A stretch of DNA of 64,000 nucleotides from Phaeobacter inhibens DSM 16374 (GCF_000473105.1 NZ_KI421498.1:248001-312000), one strand, 5' to 3'. Counted from the first letter of the stretch, positions 33,680-43,521 are shown. Made by a program: numbers and translations. Notes: generated from the sequence alone by a model not told the origin.

Positions 33680-35350
33680 TCAGGCAATGGCGCGTGATTG
33701 TCCGGCCTGACGACCAGTAAAAAGACAGCCGCCCAGAAAGCTGCCCTCCAGCGCGTTGTAGCCGTGATAGCCGCCACCGCCAAAGCCTGCGACCTCTCCA
33801 GCGGCAAACAGCCCGGGTACAGCCGTGCCATCCGCGCCAATCAGCTGCCCGTCGAGATCGGTCTGCAAGCCGCCCAATGACTTGCGCGTCAGAATGTTCA
33901 GCCGCACTGCAATCAGCGGCCCATTGGCGCGGTCCAGCAGGCGATGCGGTTTGGCGGTGCGGATCAGCCGGTCGCCCCGGTAGTTGCGCGCGGCATTGAT
34001 CGCAATCAGCTGCGCGTCCTTGGCAAAGGGATTGTCGGCCTGTGCATCGCGCGCTTCGATCTGACGCCGCAGATGGGTTTCCTCCAGCGGCAGCTCACCC
34101 AGTTCATTCATGCCTGCGACCAGTTCGCTCAGCGTATCGGCGACCACAAAATCCGCACCATGTTTCTTGAAAGCCTCAACCGGGGCCGGGGCCTTGCCCC
34201 GCGACAACAGCCGCGCCCGCAACACCTCGCCCCATTTGCCAGAGGTCAGATCCGGGTTCTGCTCGGACCCCGACAGGGCAAATTCCTTTTGAATGATTTT
34301 CTGGCTCAGGATGAACCAGCTGTAATCCTGCCCGGTCTTGAGGATCTCGCGCAGGGTACCCAGCGTATCGAACCCCGGCAGATAAGGGGCGGGCAGACGG
34401 TCACCTCTGGCGTCAAACCACATGGACGATGGCCCCGGCAGGATGCGGATGCCGTGGTTGGGCCAGATCGGATCCCAGTTGCGCAGCCCTTCCGTGTAGT
34501 GCCACATCCGGTCGGCATTGATGACATGACCGCCTGCGGCCTCTGTAATGGGGATCATCCGCCCATCCACGTGAAAGGGCACACCGGCCACCATGCGGCG
34601 CGGCGCAGGCCCCAGCCGATCCACCGGCCAGTTCTTACGCACCGCATCCAGATTGCCGCCAATCCCGCCCGAAGCCACCAGCACCGACGGCGCATAGACC
34701 TCAAACTCGCCAATCTCCTGCCGGTTGGTGCGCGCGCCCTGTTGGGCATCGTCAGAGGCCAGAACCTCGCCCGACACACCTTTGACGATGCCGCCCTGGG
34801 TGATGATATGGCTGACCTGATGGCGAAACCTCGGCTGGATCAGACCCGCCTCGATATTGGCCTGCACCCGTTCGGCAAAGGGGGCGACCACGCCGGGCCC
34901 GGTGCCCCAGGTCAGGTGAAAGCGCGGCACCGAATTGCCGTGCCCTTCAGCATCACCACCGCCCCGTTCAGCCCAGCCGACCACCGGAAACCAGCGCATC
35001 CCCAGTCCATGCAGCCAGGCGCGCATCTCGCCGCTGGCAAAGTCCAGATAGGCCCGCGCCCAGCGTTGCGGCCAGTGATCCTCGGGGCGGTCAAACTGGG
35101 CGCTGCCAAACCAGTCGCGTCGCGCCAGATCGGGACAGTCGCGAATGCCCATGCGGCGCTGTTCCGGCGTGTCGATCATGAACAGCCCGCCAAGGCTCCA
35201 ATGGGCCTGCCCGCCCAGGAAATGCGCAGGCTCCTGATCCAGCAGGATCACCCGTTTGCCCCGGTCGCCCAGTTCGGCTGCCGCCACCAGTCCGGCCAGC
35301 CCGGCCCCGACGATGATGACATCTGCGCTGTTGTCCGTCGGCTGTCCCAT
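33680..35350 (-). CDS. FAD-dependent dehydrogenase (KsdD/fumarate-reductase flavoprotein type)
   Basis: 556 residues, FAD_binding_2 family. The Rossmann FAD motif is VIIVGAGLAGLVAAAELGDR at residues 11-30, with the acidic end LLDQEP. The C-terminal FAD segment is GLFAAGEVAGFGGGGYHGYN, followed by ALEGSFLGGCLFTGRQAG. The family includes 3-ketosteroid 1-dehydrogenases, urocanate reductases and fumarate reductases, and the substrate cannot be told. A perfect GGAGG stands 6 bases before the ATG. It lies 41 bp from the stop of the convergent SLC13 transporter and is followed by none on its own strand. Confidence 0.88.
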   Translation of the reverse strand: MGQPTDNSADVIIVGAGLAGLVAAAELGDRGKRVILLDQEPAHFLGGQAHWSLGGLFMIDTPEQRRMGIRDCPDLARRDWFGSAQFDRPEDHWPQRWARAYLDFASGEMRAWLHGLGMRWFPVVGWAERGGGDAEGHGNSVPRFHLTWGTGPGVVAPFAERVQANIEAGLIQPRFRHQVSHIITQGGIVKGVSGEVLASDDAQQGARTNRQEIGEFEVYAPSVLVASGGIGGNLDAVRKNWPVDRLGPAPRRMVAGVPFHVDGRMIPITEAAGGHVINADRMWHYTEGLRNWDPIWPNHGIRILPGPSSMWFDARGDRLPAPYLPGFDTLGTLREILKTGQDYSWFILSQKIIQKEFALSGSEQNPDLTSGKWGEVLRARLLSRGKAPAPVEAFKKHGADFVVADTLSELVAGMNELGELPLEETHLRRQIEARDAQADNPFAKDAQLIAINAARNYRGDRLIRTAKPHRLLDRANGPLIAVRLNILTRKSLGGLQTDLDGQLIGADGTAVPGLFAAGEVAGFGGGGYHGYNALEGSFLGGCLFTGRQAGQSRAIA

Positions 35351-35462
35351 GGCGTGCCTCCGCTGTTGCTCCCGGTTGTGGGATCAGCCTAAGCGTGCAG
35401 AGGGCGTTTGCGCAAACCCTGCGCGCCCTGCCGTTGGGTCATATCCGCGTTGATCCGCGGGT

Positions 35463-37238
35463 TCAGAGCGGCCAGAACAGCAGGATTGACGGAATGGAGA
35501 CCGCGATGATCAGCACCTCCAGCGGCAGGCCAATGCGCCAGTAGTCGCCAAAATGATAGCCCCCCGGACCCAGAACCAGCGTATTGTTCTTATGCCCGAT
35601 AGGGGTCAGGAACGCCGCCGAGGCCGCCACCGCCACCGCCATCAGAAACGGATCCGGCGACACGCCAAGGCTGGTGGCCATCTGGATCCCGACAGGGGCC
35701 GCCACAATGGCCGTGGCGGTGTTGTTCAGCACATCCGACAGCGTCATGGTCACCACCATCAGCACGGTCAGAATGGCCCAGGCGGGCATGCCTGCGGTCA
35801 ACGTCAGCAGGCTTTCGGCGATCAGAGCCGTGCCTCCGGCGCTGTCCAGTGCCGCCCCCAAGGGGATCATTGAGCCGAGCAACACAACCACCGGCCATTC
35901 GATATGGTCGTATAATTCGGCCAGCGGCAGGATCTTGGTCAGCACATAGGCCACCACCACCAGTCCCAGCGCAATCGGCAGGTAGATAATCCCCAGCGAG
36001 GCCGCGAGCACCGCGCCTGCAAAGAGGCCAATCGCCAGCCAGGTCTTGTCATTGGCGGTCACCGACAGACCGCGCTCCGCCAGCGGCAGGCAGCCCAGCC
36101 ATTCGGTGACATCGGCGCCGCGATCGCGCGGACACAGCAGCAGCAGGATATCCCCGGCCTCAATCTGTTCCTGCCGGATATGCCGGGTCAGGCGGCGGCC
36201 CTGCCGTGCCAGCCCCATCAGCACGGTATTCTGCCGCCAGGCCAGCCCCAGCGCCTGCGCGCTGCGCCCCTTTATGCGGGCGGTTTCTGGCACCACCACC
36301 TCGACCAGCTCCAGCCCATCGCCCGCCGCGCCCAGTTTTTCCTGCCGTGCCGCATCGGCAAAATCGAGCGAGGCCGCGGTGCGGAATTCATCCAGCGCTT
36401 CCGGTGTGGCCTCCAGCACCAGCGCGTCACCGGCGCGCAGCATTTGACCCGCCGCGCGCCCATACAGGCGCTTGCCGTCACGGATCAGACCCAGGATCGC
36501 CACATCGGCCTTCTCGGCCTCTTTGTCGAATTCGCCCAGCCGCTGGCCGATCATGTCAGAACCTTCCGGCACGGTCAGCTCGGCTATGTACTGCGACAAC
36601 TGCGCCTCAGACGCGCCCGCCGCATTCTGGCGCAGCGGGATCAGACGCCAGCCGATCAGCGCCACAAACAGCAACCCCGCCAGCGCCGCGATGCCGCCCA
36701 CCGGGGCAAAATCGAACATCCCGAACGGCTCACCCAGGGTTTCGGCCCGGATCGAGGCAATGATGATATTGGGCGGCGTGCCGATCAGCGTGGCCATCCC
36801 GCCCAGAATGGTGGCAAAGGACAGCGGCATCAGGCTCATCCCCGGCGTGCGTCCCGCCTTGCGCGCGGTCTGGATGTCCACCGGCATCAGCAGCGCCAGT
36901 GCGGCCACATTGTTCATGAACGCTGACAGAACCGCGCCGATCCCGCCCATCAGCGTGATATGTGCGCCCAGACTACGGCTGCTGTCCACCAAAGTGCGGG
37001 TGATCAGAAACACCGCCCCCGAGCGCACCAGCCCGGCCGAGACCACCAGCACCAATGCCACCACCAATGTAGCGGGATGACCAAATCCGGCAAAGGCGTC
37101 ATTGGCTGGCACCACGCCCAGAACAACCGCCACCATCAACGCGGAAAACGCTACGATATCATAGCGATACCTACCCCACAGCAGCAGGCCAAACACAGCG
37201 GCAAAGAGGGCGAACAAAACGATCTGGTCAAATGTCAT
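35463..37238 (-). CDS. SLC13-family permease with two RCK_C domains (paralogue)
   Basis: 591 residues with the same layout as the 31821-33638 transporter: N-terminal helices with AALALLMPVDIQTARKAG and ATLIGTPPNIIIASI, two RCK_C domains (about 215-295 and 305-390: GDALVLEATPEALDEFRTAA, QEQIEAGDILLLLCPRD), and C-terminal helices ending FLTPIGHKNNTLVLGPGGYH and a terminal FWPL. It probably imports an anion with Na+. The two copies flank the FAD dehydrogenase, which hints at uptake of that enzyme's substrate, but this is inference. No strong ribosome site. Confidence 0.88.
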   Translation of the reverse strand: MTFDQIVLFALFAAVFGLLLWGRYRYDIVAFSALMVAVVLGVVPANDAFAGFGHPATLVVALVLVVSAGLVRSGAVFLITRTLVDSSRSLGAHITLMGGIGAVLSAFMNNVAALALLMPVDIQTARKAGRTPGMSLMPLSFATILGGMATLIGTPPNIIIASIRAETLGEPFGMFDFAPVGGIAALAGLLFVALIGWRLIPLRQNAAGASEAQLSQYIAELTVPEGSDMIGQRLGEFDKEAEKADVAILGLIRDGKRLYGRAAGQMLRAGDALVLEATPEALDEFRTAASLDFADAARQEKLGAAGDGLELVEVVVPETARIKGRSAQALGLAWRQNTVLMGLARQGRRLTRHIRQEQIEAGDILLLLCPRDRGADVTEWLGCLPLAERGLSVTANDKTWLAIGLFAGAVLAASLGIIYLPIALGLVVVAYVLTKILPLAELYDHIEWPVVVLLGSMIPLGAALDSAGGTALIAESLLTLTAGMPAWAILTVLMVVTMTLSDVLNNTATAIVAAPVGIQMATSLGVSPDPFLMAVAVAASAAFLTPIGHKNNTLVLGPGGYHFGDYWRIGLPLEVLIIAVSIPSILLFWPL

Positions 37239-37428
37239 GGCGCCACTCTAGCCGCTGGGGCGGGCGGGGCAACCGCCACATTGAGGTGATGGAGCACAGC
37301 CGAAGAGAGGTGCGCGCATGTGATCGGTTAGTGATGTGGGGGGCAGGGCGCATATGGGGCGCTTGAAAGCCCCCCGGTGTCGGGGCTATATGGGCGCCAG
37401 ATCGAAATTGAAGCAGCAAGGATGCACC

Positions 37429-38169
37429 ATGGCAGGCCATTCCAAATGGGCGAATATCCAGCACCGCAAGGGCCGTCAGGACGCCGCGCGGTCGAAATTG
37501 TTCTCGAAACTCTCCAAGGAAATCACCGTCGCCGCCAAAATGGGCGACCCCGATCCTGAGAAAAACCCGCGTCTGCGTCTGGCGGTAAAAGAAGCCAAGA
37601 GCCAATCCGTGCCCAAGGATGTGATTGATCGCGCGATCAAGAAATCCACTGCCGGTGAAGGCGACGATTACGAAGAAATCCGCTATGAGGGCTATGGCCC
37701 GAATGGCGTGGCCGTCATCGTCGAAGCCATGACCGACAACCGCAACCGCACCGCCTCCACCGTGCGCTCCACCTTCTCCAAGAACGGTGGCAACCTCGGG
37801 GAAACCGGCTCCGTCGGTTTCATGTTCGACCGCAAGGGGGAAGTGACCTATCCGGCGACGGTCGGTGATGCGGACACCGTGATGATGGCCGCGATTGAGG
37901 CGGGCGCCGAGGATGTTGATAGCTCCGAAGATGGCCATATCATTTACTGCGCCGACACCGACCTCAACGAGGTGTCCAACGCGCTGGAAGGTGAGCTGGG
38001 CGAGTCCGACTCGACCAAGCTGGTGTGGAAGCCCACCACCACCACGGAACTGGATCTCGAAGGCATGCAGAAGCTGATGAAACTGGTGGATGCGTTGGAG
38101 GACGATGATGACGTGCAGCGCGTGACCACCAACTTTGAAGCCTCGGATGAGGTGATGGAGCAGCTGTAA
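37429..38169 (+). CDS. YebC/PmpR-family protein (TACO1-like)
   Basis: 246 residues, cytosolic. It shows the family start [20 protein letters not shown], followed by [35 protein letters not shown] and [20 protein letters not shown]. YebC proteins are now seen mainly as factors that relieve ribosome stalling (for example at proline tracts), and some were described as transcription regulators. AAGGA lies about 6 bases before the ATG, which decides the start against a longer frame. A good terminator follows. Confidence 0.96.
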   Translation: MAGHSKWANIQHRKGRQDAARSKLFSKLSKEITVAAKMGDPDPEKNPRLRLAVKEAKSQSVPKDVIDRAIKKSTAGEGDDYEEIRYEGYGPNGVAVIVEAMTDNRNRTASTVRSTFSKNGGNLGETGSVGFMFDRKGEVTYPATVGDADTVMMAAIEAGAEDVDSSEDGHIIYCADTDLNEVSNALEGELGESDSTKLVWKPTTTTELDLEGMQKLMKLVDALEDDDDVQRVTTNFEASDEVMEQL

Positions 38170-38204
38170 TACGCTGCCCCAGACTGAACAGGGCTAAGAC
38201 CCTC

Positions 38205-38231
38205 AGGCCCGCCGGATTGGCGGGCCTTTTT
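38205..38231 (+). terminator. Intrinsic terminator of yebC
   Basis: Nine-base perfect arms AGGCCCGCC and GGCGGGCCT with a GGATT loop, then TTTT. It lies 36 bases after the yebC stop. Confidence 0.88.
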
Positions 38232-38277
38232 CGTCTGCACAATGGCTGCAGGCCCTATGCTGTAGAAGGATAAAGTC

Positions 38278-38748
38278 ATGAATATCAGACCTTTCCGTCC
38301 CGAAGATGCCGCAGCGCTGGCGCAGATCTTTCATGCTGCCGTGCATGGGGTAAGCGCGCGGGACTACAGCCCGGAGCAATGCGCCGCCTGGAGCCCGCAA
38401 CCGGCCCCGGCAGAGGCATGGCAGGGCCGCGCAGATGACGGGCGATCTGTCTTTGTCGCAGTAGACGACACGGATCAGCCGCAGGGCTTCATTGAGCTGG
38501 AGCGTGACGGTCACATCGATTGCTTCTATTGCCATCCGAAAGTTGCAGGCACCGGCGTAGGTCTTGCGCTTTATCAGCAGCTGGAAATCCGGGCGCAGGA
38601 TCTGGGGCTGAGCAGCCTGTTTGTCGAGGCGAGCGAGGCGGCGAAGCGATTTTTCGTCCGGCAGGGGTTCACCGACGAGGGGCGCCGCGAGATTGAACGC
38701 CGCGGTGTCGCCCTGCACAATTACCGCATGACCAAGATCCTGAGCTGA
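38278..38748 (+). CDS. GNAT-family N-acetyltransferase (YafP-like)
   Basis: 156 residues, cytosolic. The N-terminal IRPFRPEDAAALAQIFHAAV helix and the segment YSPEQCAAWSP are typical of the YafP-like group. The acetyl-CoA motif is IDCFYCHPKVAGTGVGLALY (about 80-99), followed by FVEASEAAKRFFVRQGFTD. The substrate is unknown. AAGGA stands about 9 bases before the ATG. It converges on the ClpP-like membrane protein gene, with 10 bp between the stops. Confidence 0.88.
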   Translation: MNIRPFRPEDAAALAQIFHAAVHGVSARDYSPEQCAAWSPQPAPAEAWQGRADDGRSVFVAVDDTDQPQGFIELERDGHIDCFYCHPKVAGTGVGLALYQQLEIRAQDLGLSSLFVEASEAAKRFFVRQGFTDEGRREIERRGVALHNYRMTKILS

Positions 38749-38758
38749 CCGCAGGATG

Positions 38759-39679
38759 TCAGGGCTGGGTCAACACGCCTTCGCGCCGCAACTCATCTCT
38801 GTCCGGCATCCACAGGTCACTGCTCGCGGTGGCAAACAGCTGGTCGGCAAACCCTGCGCTGATGCCCTGTTCGATCAGGAAGGCCCGGTCGCGGGCCTGT
38901 TCTCGTTTCAGATCCACCTGAGGCAACCCGCCGGGAAAATCCAGCGCATAGGCATGAAACCCAAGGGCGCCCTCAGTCGCGAGCCTCCGCTGTCGCCCTG
39001 CGGCAAAGATCAGCGTGCAGGCCGAGGCACATGTACCCTCCGCCACCGTATCCAGCGCGCGCTCACGGATCAGCCGGGCCACGCCGCGGGCCTCATAGAT
39101 CAGGCCGCCGGGACCGCTCAGGGCGACCTCGCGCAGGGCGGGTGCGTCTTCCATCATCGCCTCTATGCGGCGGGTCAGCCCATGCGGAATCTCACCCGCA
39201 AAAATCAATCTCCGGCCATCCGGGGTGATCGACAAGTCATAAAGCGCCTCGCGCGCCAGCCGTTCCTGTTCGGCATAATCCGGCTCCACCGGGGCAGTGG
39301 CGATCAGGATCGCGTCCCACCACAAGGTCACCGTGGCAAAACCGGCAAAGAGAATGGCCAGATATCCGCCCCAGACCGGCGCCAGATGTCCGGTGTCGCG
39401 GATATGAGCATCCGCACTGCGGAGGAAACACCGCGCCTGCCACAGCAGCAGCAGCGCGTCGATCAGAACCAGCGCATAGAGCAACCGCATCGGCAGCACC
39501 ACGACCGTATTCAACAGTACCCATGTCAGCAGCACCACGATCCTTGGCAGAACCAGCTGCCATAGAAAGCTGCGCCCCAGTGTCAGAATGCGCAACCGCT
39601 TTGGCGAGGTGCGGGCGGGGTCGGTTCTCAGGTTGGATAACCTGCCGTTCGTTTTGCTGGTGTCGTGATCCTCTGGCAC
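38759..39679 (-). CDS. Membrane protein with ClpP/crotonase-like periplasmic domain (COG3904 type)
   Basis: 306 residues, GTG start with a G-rich site upstream. Three or four membrane segments span about 37-135 (LVLPRIVVLLTWVLLNTVVV, LLYALVLIDALLLLWQAR, GYLAILFAGFATVTLWW). The C-terminal domain (about 155-306) carries EVALSGPGGLIYEARGVARL and EGTCASACTLIFAAGRQRRL, which match the oxyanion and Ser nucleophile (TCASAC) of ClpP-like proteases, then GALGFHAYAL with a candidate His. Such proteins may be membrane-bound serine peptidases, but activity is unproven. It lies downstream of the LysR gene on the same strand. Confidence 0.75.
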   Translation of the reverse strand: MPEDHDTSKTNGRLSNLRTDPARTSPKRLRILTLGRSFLWQLVLPRIVVLLTWVLLNTVVVLPMRLLYALVLIDALLLLWQARCFLRSADAHIRDTGHLAPVWGGYLAILFAGFATVTLWWDAILIATAPVEPDYAEQERLAREALYDLSITPDGRRLIFAGEIPHGLTRRIEAMMEDAPALREVALSGPGGLIYEARGVARLIRERALDTVAEGTCASACTLIFAAGRQRRLATEGALGFHAYALDFPGGLPQVDLKREQARDRAFLIEQGISAGFADQLFATASSDLWMPDRDELRREGVLTQP

Positions 39680-39696
39680 TGCCGTGCCCCCGGTGG

Positions 39697-40581
39697 TTAG
39701 ATCGGCGTCAGATGCCGACGCGCTGATATGAGCACGGCACGGGTCACATCGGCAAGGGCGGGGGCCAATACCCGGCTCACCTGCCAGGTCAATGGCACAT
39801 CCAGCGGGGTGTCCGGGATCAGCGGGCAGAGCTGCTCTGCCGTCAGATAAGGTGCGGCCAGCTGTTCGGGGTTCATCCCCCAGCCCACGCCTGCCAAGGC
39901 GGCATCGACAAAGGCCTGACTGGACGGCAGGAAATGGGCGGGCGGTGCAATCCCGCTGCCGACATGTGCGCTGAGCCAGCGCCCCTGCAGCTGATCCTTG
40001 GCATTAAATATGAGACAGGGCGCGCGCGTTGCGGCCTCTTGTGTCACGCCGTTGGCAAACCAGCGCTCCCGAAACCTTGGTGAGGCCGTCGCAATATAGC
40101 GCAGCGCCCCTAATGGGTGGGCATCGCAGCCGGTCACCGGCTTGGCATGGGCGGTCACCGCCGCCGAAACCTCGCCCCGGCGGAGCCAGTCGGCGCTGTG
40201 ATCCTGATCGTCGATCACCAGATCAAACAGCAGCCCGTCGCAGGCGGCCATCACCGGAACAAACCAGGTCGCCAGACTGTCCGCATTGATCGCCACCCGC
40301 AGGCGCGATGCACCGCGCGCGCGCTCCAGCCGCAGATCCTCTGACACAGCCGCTTCCAGCAAGGCCACATCCTCGGCGTGTTTGGCAATGCGAAGCCCAG
40401 CCTCGGTGCCAAGGCACGGGCTGCCACGCTGCACCAAGCTGCTGCCGATCCGATCCTCCAGCGCCTTGATCCGCTGCGAGATCGCTGAGGGCGTGACCAG
40501 CAGCGCCTGCGCCGCCGCCTCAAAGGAGCCAAGCCGCAGGACCGCCGAGAGCGCGGCAAGGTGATTGGGGTCGAATTTCAT
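39697..40581 (-). CDS. ArgP (IciA)-type LysR regulator
   Basis: 294 residues. The N-terminal LysR helix-turn-helix (HLAALSAVLRLGSFEAAAQA, LLVTPSAISQRIKALEDRIG) and the ArgP-like PFAM substrate domain are seen, including CLIFNAKDQLQGRW and GWGMNPEQLAAPYL. ArgP/LysG proteins sense basic amino acids and activate the neighbouring exporter. The divergent LysE/ArgO gene fits this exactly. An inverted repeat TTAAT-N13-ATTAA at 40591-40613 in the shared promoter space is a possible binding site. Confidence 0.9.
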   Translation of the reverse strand: MKFDPNHLAALSAVLRLGSFEAAAQALLVTPSAISQRIKALEDRIGSSLVQRGSPCLGTEAGLRIAKHAEDVALLEAAVSEDLRLERARGASRLRVAINADSLATWFVPVMAACDGLLFDLVIDDQDHSADWLRRGEVSAAVTAHAKPVTGCDAHPLGALRYIATASPRFRERWFANGVTQEAATRAPCLIFNAKDQLQGRWLSAHVGSGIAPPAHFLPSSQAFVDAALAGVGWGMNPEQLAAPYLTAEQLCPLIPDTPLDVPLTWQVSRVLAPALADVTRAVLISARRHLTPI

Positions 40582-40695
40582 TAGCTCTGCTTAATTGAGG
40601 TTATTCGGATTAATTTGCGTACAGCACTCAGGCGGCGTAGTCAAAGTCGCAGATGCGGAGACCGATCCGCGCAGAGACCACCAAAGGATATCCCC

Positions 40696-41301
40696 ATGCC
40701 CCCCAGCCTGATCGCCGGTTTCTTTCTTGGCCTCAGCCTCATTATGGCCATTGGCGCGCAAAACGCCTTTGTGCTGCGGCAGGGGCTGCGGCGACAGCAT
40801 GTGTTTTGGATCTGTTTCACCTGTGCCAGCTCTGATGCGCTGCTGATCACTGCCGGTGTTTTGGGCTTCGGCTCTCTCGCGCTGGCGGTGCCCTGGTTCG
40901 AGCTGGCGATGCGACTGGGCGGGGCGGCGTTTCTGCTGTGGTATGGTGCGCGCAGTCTGATGGCCGCCTGGCGGGGCGGGGCGCATCTGGACAGTGCCGA
41001 CGGGCAGGGGGCGCCGGTAACGCTCTGGCCGATGCTGGCAACGGTGCTGGCGCTGACTTGGCTCAATCCGCATGTCTATCTGGATACCGTGGTGTTGCTC
41101 GGCTCAATCTCGGCGCAATATCCGCAGCCGCTGGTGTTCGGCTTTGGGGCTGCCGTATCCAGCTTCGTCTTCTTCTTCACGCTGGGTTATGGCGCCAGCT
41201 TTCTGGCCCCGGTCTTTGCCCGGCCTCGGGCCTGGCAGGTGCTGGATGTGCTGGTTGGCCTAACCATGTGGGCCATCGCGCTCAAACTATTGCTGATGTA
41301 G
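40696..41301 (+). CDS. LysE/ArgO-type basic amino-acid exporter
   Basis: 201 residues with six membrane helices. The family signature is GLSLIMAIGAQNAFVLRQGL (residues 10-29) followed by RRQHVFWICFTCASSDALLI, and TWLNPHVYLDTVVLLGSIS. It exports arginine/lysine or canavanine when intracellular levels are high. AAGGA lies 7 bases before the ATG. The divergent ArgP-type LysR gene is the expected regulator, with 114 bp between starts. Confidence 0.92.
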   Translation: MPPSLIAGFFLGLSLIMAIGAQNAFVLRQGLRRQHVFWICFTCASSDALLITAGVLGFGSLALAVPWFELAMRLGGAAFLLWYGARSLMAAWRGGAHLDSADGQGAPVTLWPMLATVLALTWLNPHVYLDTVVLLGSISAQYPQPLVFGFGAAVSSFVFFFTLGYGASFLAPVFARPRAWQVLDVLVGLTMWAIALKLLLM

Positions 41302-41412
41302 GGTCTGCCGCGATGAAGATCTGCGCGTTACCCGACCAAACCAATGCAGATGGCCCATGCCTGAAGATATTTCATATGTGAAGGGTTGTTCTGCAGCGGT
41401 CCCGGTGGTCTC

Positions 41413-42360
41413 ATGCCCGCCATGACCTCAACATCGCAAAACTCTCCATCGCCTGCACAAAGCACTGCCGCCAACCAGCCCTTGCGAGGCGTGTTCTGGA
41501 TGCTGATGACGGGCTTCTGCTTTGTTGCGGTGACGGCGCTGGTCAAATATCTCGGCGATCGTGTCCCACCAGCAGAATCCGCCTTCCTGCGGTATCTGCT
41601 GGGGCTGGTGTTTCTGCTGCCGATGATTGGCGCGCTGCGCCGCAGCCAGCTGACACCGCGCCTCTGGGGGCTGTTTGCCATGCGGGGGTTTGTCCATACC
41701 CTGGGGGTGATCCTGTGGTTTTTTGCGATGACCCAGATCCCCTTGGCAGAGGTCACGGCAATGAATTACCTCTCGCCGATCTATGTCTCCATCGGGGCGG
41801 CGCTGTTTCTGGGGGAACGCATGGCGTTGCGCCGGGTCGGGGCCATTCTGGTGGCGCTGATTGGCGCGCTGATCATCCTGCGGCCCGGGTTTCGCGAGGT
41901 GGAGGCGGGCCATATCGCCATGCTATTCACCGCACTGGCCTTTGGCGCGTCTTATCTTCTGGCAAAAACCACCGTGGATGGCACCAGCCCGGTGGTGGTC
42001 GTGGCGATGCTCTCGATCTGGGTGACGGTGTTTCTGGCGCCGTTCGCCGCCGCGGTGTGGGTGACACCCACCCTGTGGGAGCTGGCGATCCTGTTTGCGG
42101 TCGCCTGTTTTGCCACCGCCGGACATTACACAATGACACTGGCCTTCGCGTCGGCGCCGGTAACGGTCACTCAACCGGTAACGTTTTTGCAATTGCTTTG
42201 GGCAACACTGCTGGGGGCGCTGGTCTTTGGTGAGGCGGTCGATATCTGGGTGGTGGCCGGGGGCTGCCTGATCCTGGCGGCTGTCAGCTTCATCACCTGG
42301 CGCGAGGCGGTGCTGAAGCGACGGGCGCTGACACCGGCCAGCCTCGCCACAAAAGTCTGA
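41413..42360 (+). CDS. EamA/DMT-family permease
   Basis: 315 residues with ten predicted membrane helices in two EamA repeats (about 30-160 and 170-300). Repeat marks are FRYLLGLVFLLP-like LRYLLGLVFLLPMIGAL, AMNYLSPIYVSIGAALFLGE and the second-half QPVTFLQLLWATLLGALVFGE. Drug/metabolite exporters of this kind often export amino-acid-like compounds; the substrate is unknown. GGTGG upstream supports the given start. A methionine 9 bases downstream is possible. Confidence 0.88.
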   Translation: MPAMTSTSQNSPSPAQSTAANQPLRGVFWMLMTGFCFVAVTALVKYLGDRVPPAESAFLRYLLGLVFLLPMIGALRRSQLTPRLWGLFAMRGFVHTLGVILWFFAMTQIPLAEVTAMNYLSPIYVSIGAALFLGERMALRRVGAILVALIGALIILRPGFREVEAGHIAMLFTALAFGASYLLAKTTVDGTSPVVVVAMLSIWVTVFLAPFAAAVWVTPTLWELAILFAVACFATAGHYTMTLAFASAPVTVTQPVTFLQLLWATLLGALVFGEAVDIWVVAGGCLILAAVSFITWREAVLKRRALTPASLATKV

Positions 42361-42426
42361 TTTCGCAAAACCGTCACATAGCGCTGCTAGGGACCTCGAA
42401 CGGATTCGGTAACAAAGGTGAAACAC

Positions 42427-43521
42427 ATGCGCGCCCGACTGATCTTGGCGTTTCTGCTGGCACCGCTGGGGCTGGCACTGCCTGCCCAGGGGGAGGCCGC
42501 GGGTCCGGACGGTCCAAGCTACGCAGGGCTGGAGATCTGCAACGACACCGCTGTGCCCCAATCCGTCAGCCTGGCCTACCGCGATGACGGGCGGTGGATG
42601 TCCCATGGCTGGTGGGCGCTGCCACCTGAAACCTGTGAACGGGTACTCGATGACCCGCTTAAGAACCGGTTCTACTATTTCCGCAGCGAGGCGGAGAACT
42701 GGCAGTTTCTGGATGAGCGGATTTCATTCTGCACAGCACCGGGCGAATTCACGATCTACGGCGACCGGGATTGCGCGATCCGTGGCTATGACAGCGCATT
42801 TTTCGCCAAGATCGACACCGATGTTCCTGCCCCCCCGTCCAACAGCGGTCAGCCCGTAGTGGCCTATGTGGCCCGGCTGAGCCATCATTCCCGTCCGAAG
42901 ACCGGCGGTGCTGGCCCACTCAGCACGGTGCTATCGGGGGCGGGCGCGACGGCAGACAGCGCCTTTGATCAGGATGTGACCTTTCAGGGCTGCGAGGAGC
43001 GTGGCGATGGTCGGGTGATTTGCAAATTGGTCATGGGGGCAGGGCAGCTTTGCGTGACGAACGACGGGATGACGGATCCGGCCATCATCGACCGACTACA
43101 GGCGCTGGACCCCGGCACGCCCCTACGGGTGTCGGGAAAGAGCCTGACATCCGGCGATCGCGTGACCTTCGCCAGCCTGAACGCCCTGACCAAGCGTGAG
43201 GAAACCCGGCACGATCTGATGCTGGATGATCTGGCTGGCCAATGGGTCTCGCAGGCCGATGCTTATGACCTCTTTGTCATCGAAGGGGCGGCGCGGCGCA
43301 ATTTCTACGGATCGGTCGAAACCATGACTGAGCTGTTGTCGGTACAGACCGCCTGCGATGACGCCACAGGGGCGGGTCCCTATCTGGTCGCCCAGGCCGA
43401 GGATGGTGGCCCCACCCATTGCTACCGGATCATCTCCCTGACAGAGAACGAGCTGGTGCTGTCATACATGCCGCGCGGGACTGAGCTGCGCTATCAGCGC
43501 CACGATCTGCCACTGAACTGA
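42427..43521 (+). CDS. Exported DUF1036 protein
   Basis: 364 residues. A Sec signal peptide (RARLILAFLLAPLGLALPAQ, cleavage near AEA) is followed by a DUF1036-type domain: LEICNDTAVPQSVSLAYRDD, WMSHGWWALPPETCERVL and FYYFRSEAENWQFLDE. The rest (about 160-364) is an extension of unknown type with several Cys, in FQGCEERGDGRVIC and VQTACDDATGAGPY. DUF1036 has no known role. The start was chosen because AAAGG lies 8 bases upstream. It converges on betI. Confidence 0.82.
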   Translation: MRARLILAFLLAPLGLALPAQGEAAGPDGPSYAGLEICNDTAVPQSVSLAYRDDGRWMSHGWWALPPETCERVLDDPLKNRFYYFRSEAENWQFLDERISFCTAPGEFTIYGDRDCAIRGYDSAFFAKIDTDVPAPPSNSGQPVVAYVARLSHHSRPKTGGAGPLSTVLSGAGATADSAFDQDVTFQGCEERGDGRVICKLVMGAGQLCVTNDGMTDPAIIDRLQALDPGTPLRVSGKSLTSGDRVTFASLNALTKREETRHDLMLDDLAGQWVSQADAYDLFVIEGAARRNFYGSVETMTELLSVQTACDDATGAGPYLVAQAEDGGPTHCYRIISLTENELVLSYMPRGTELRYQRHDLPLN

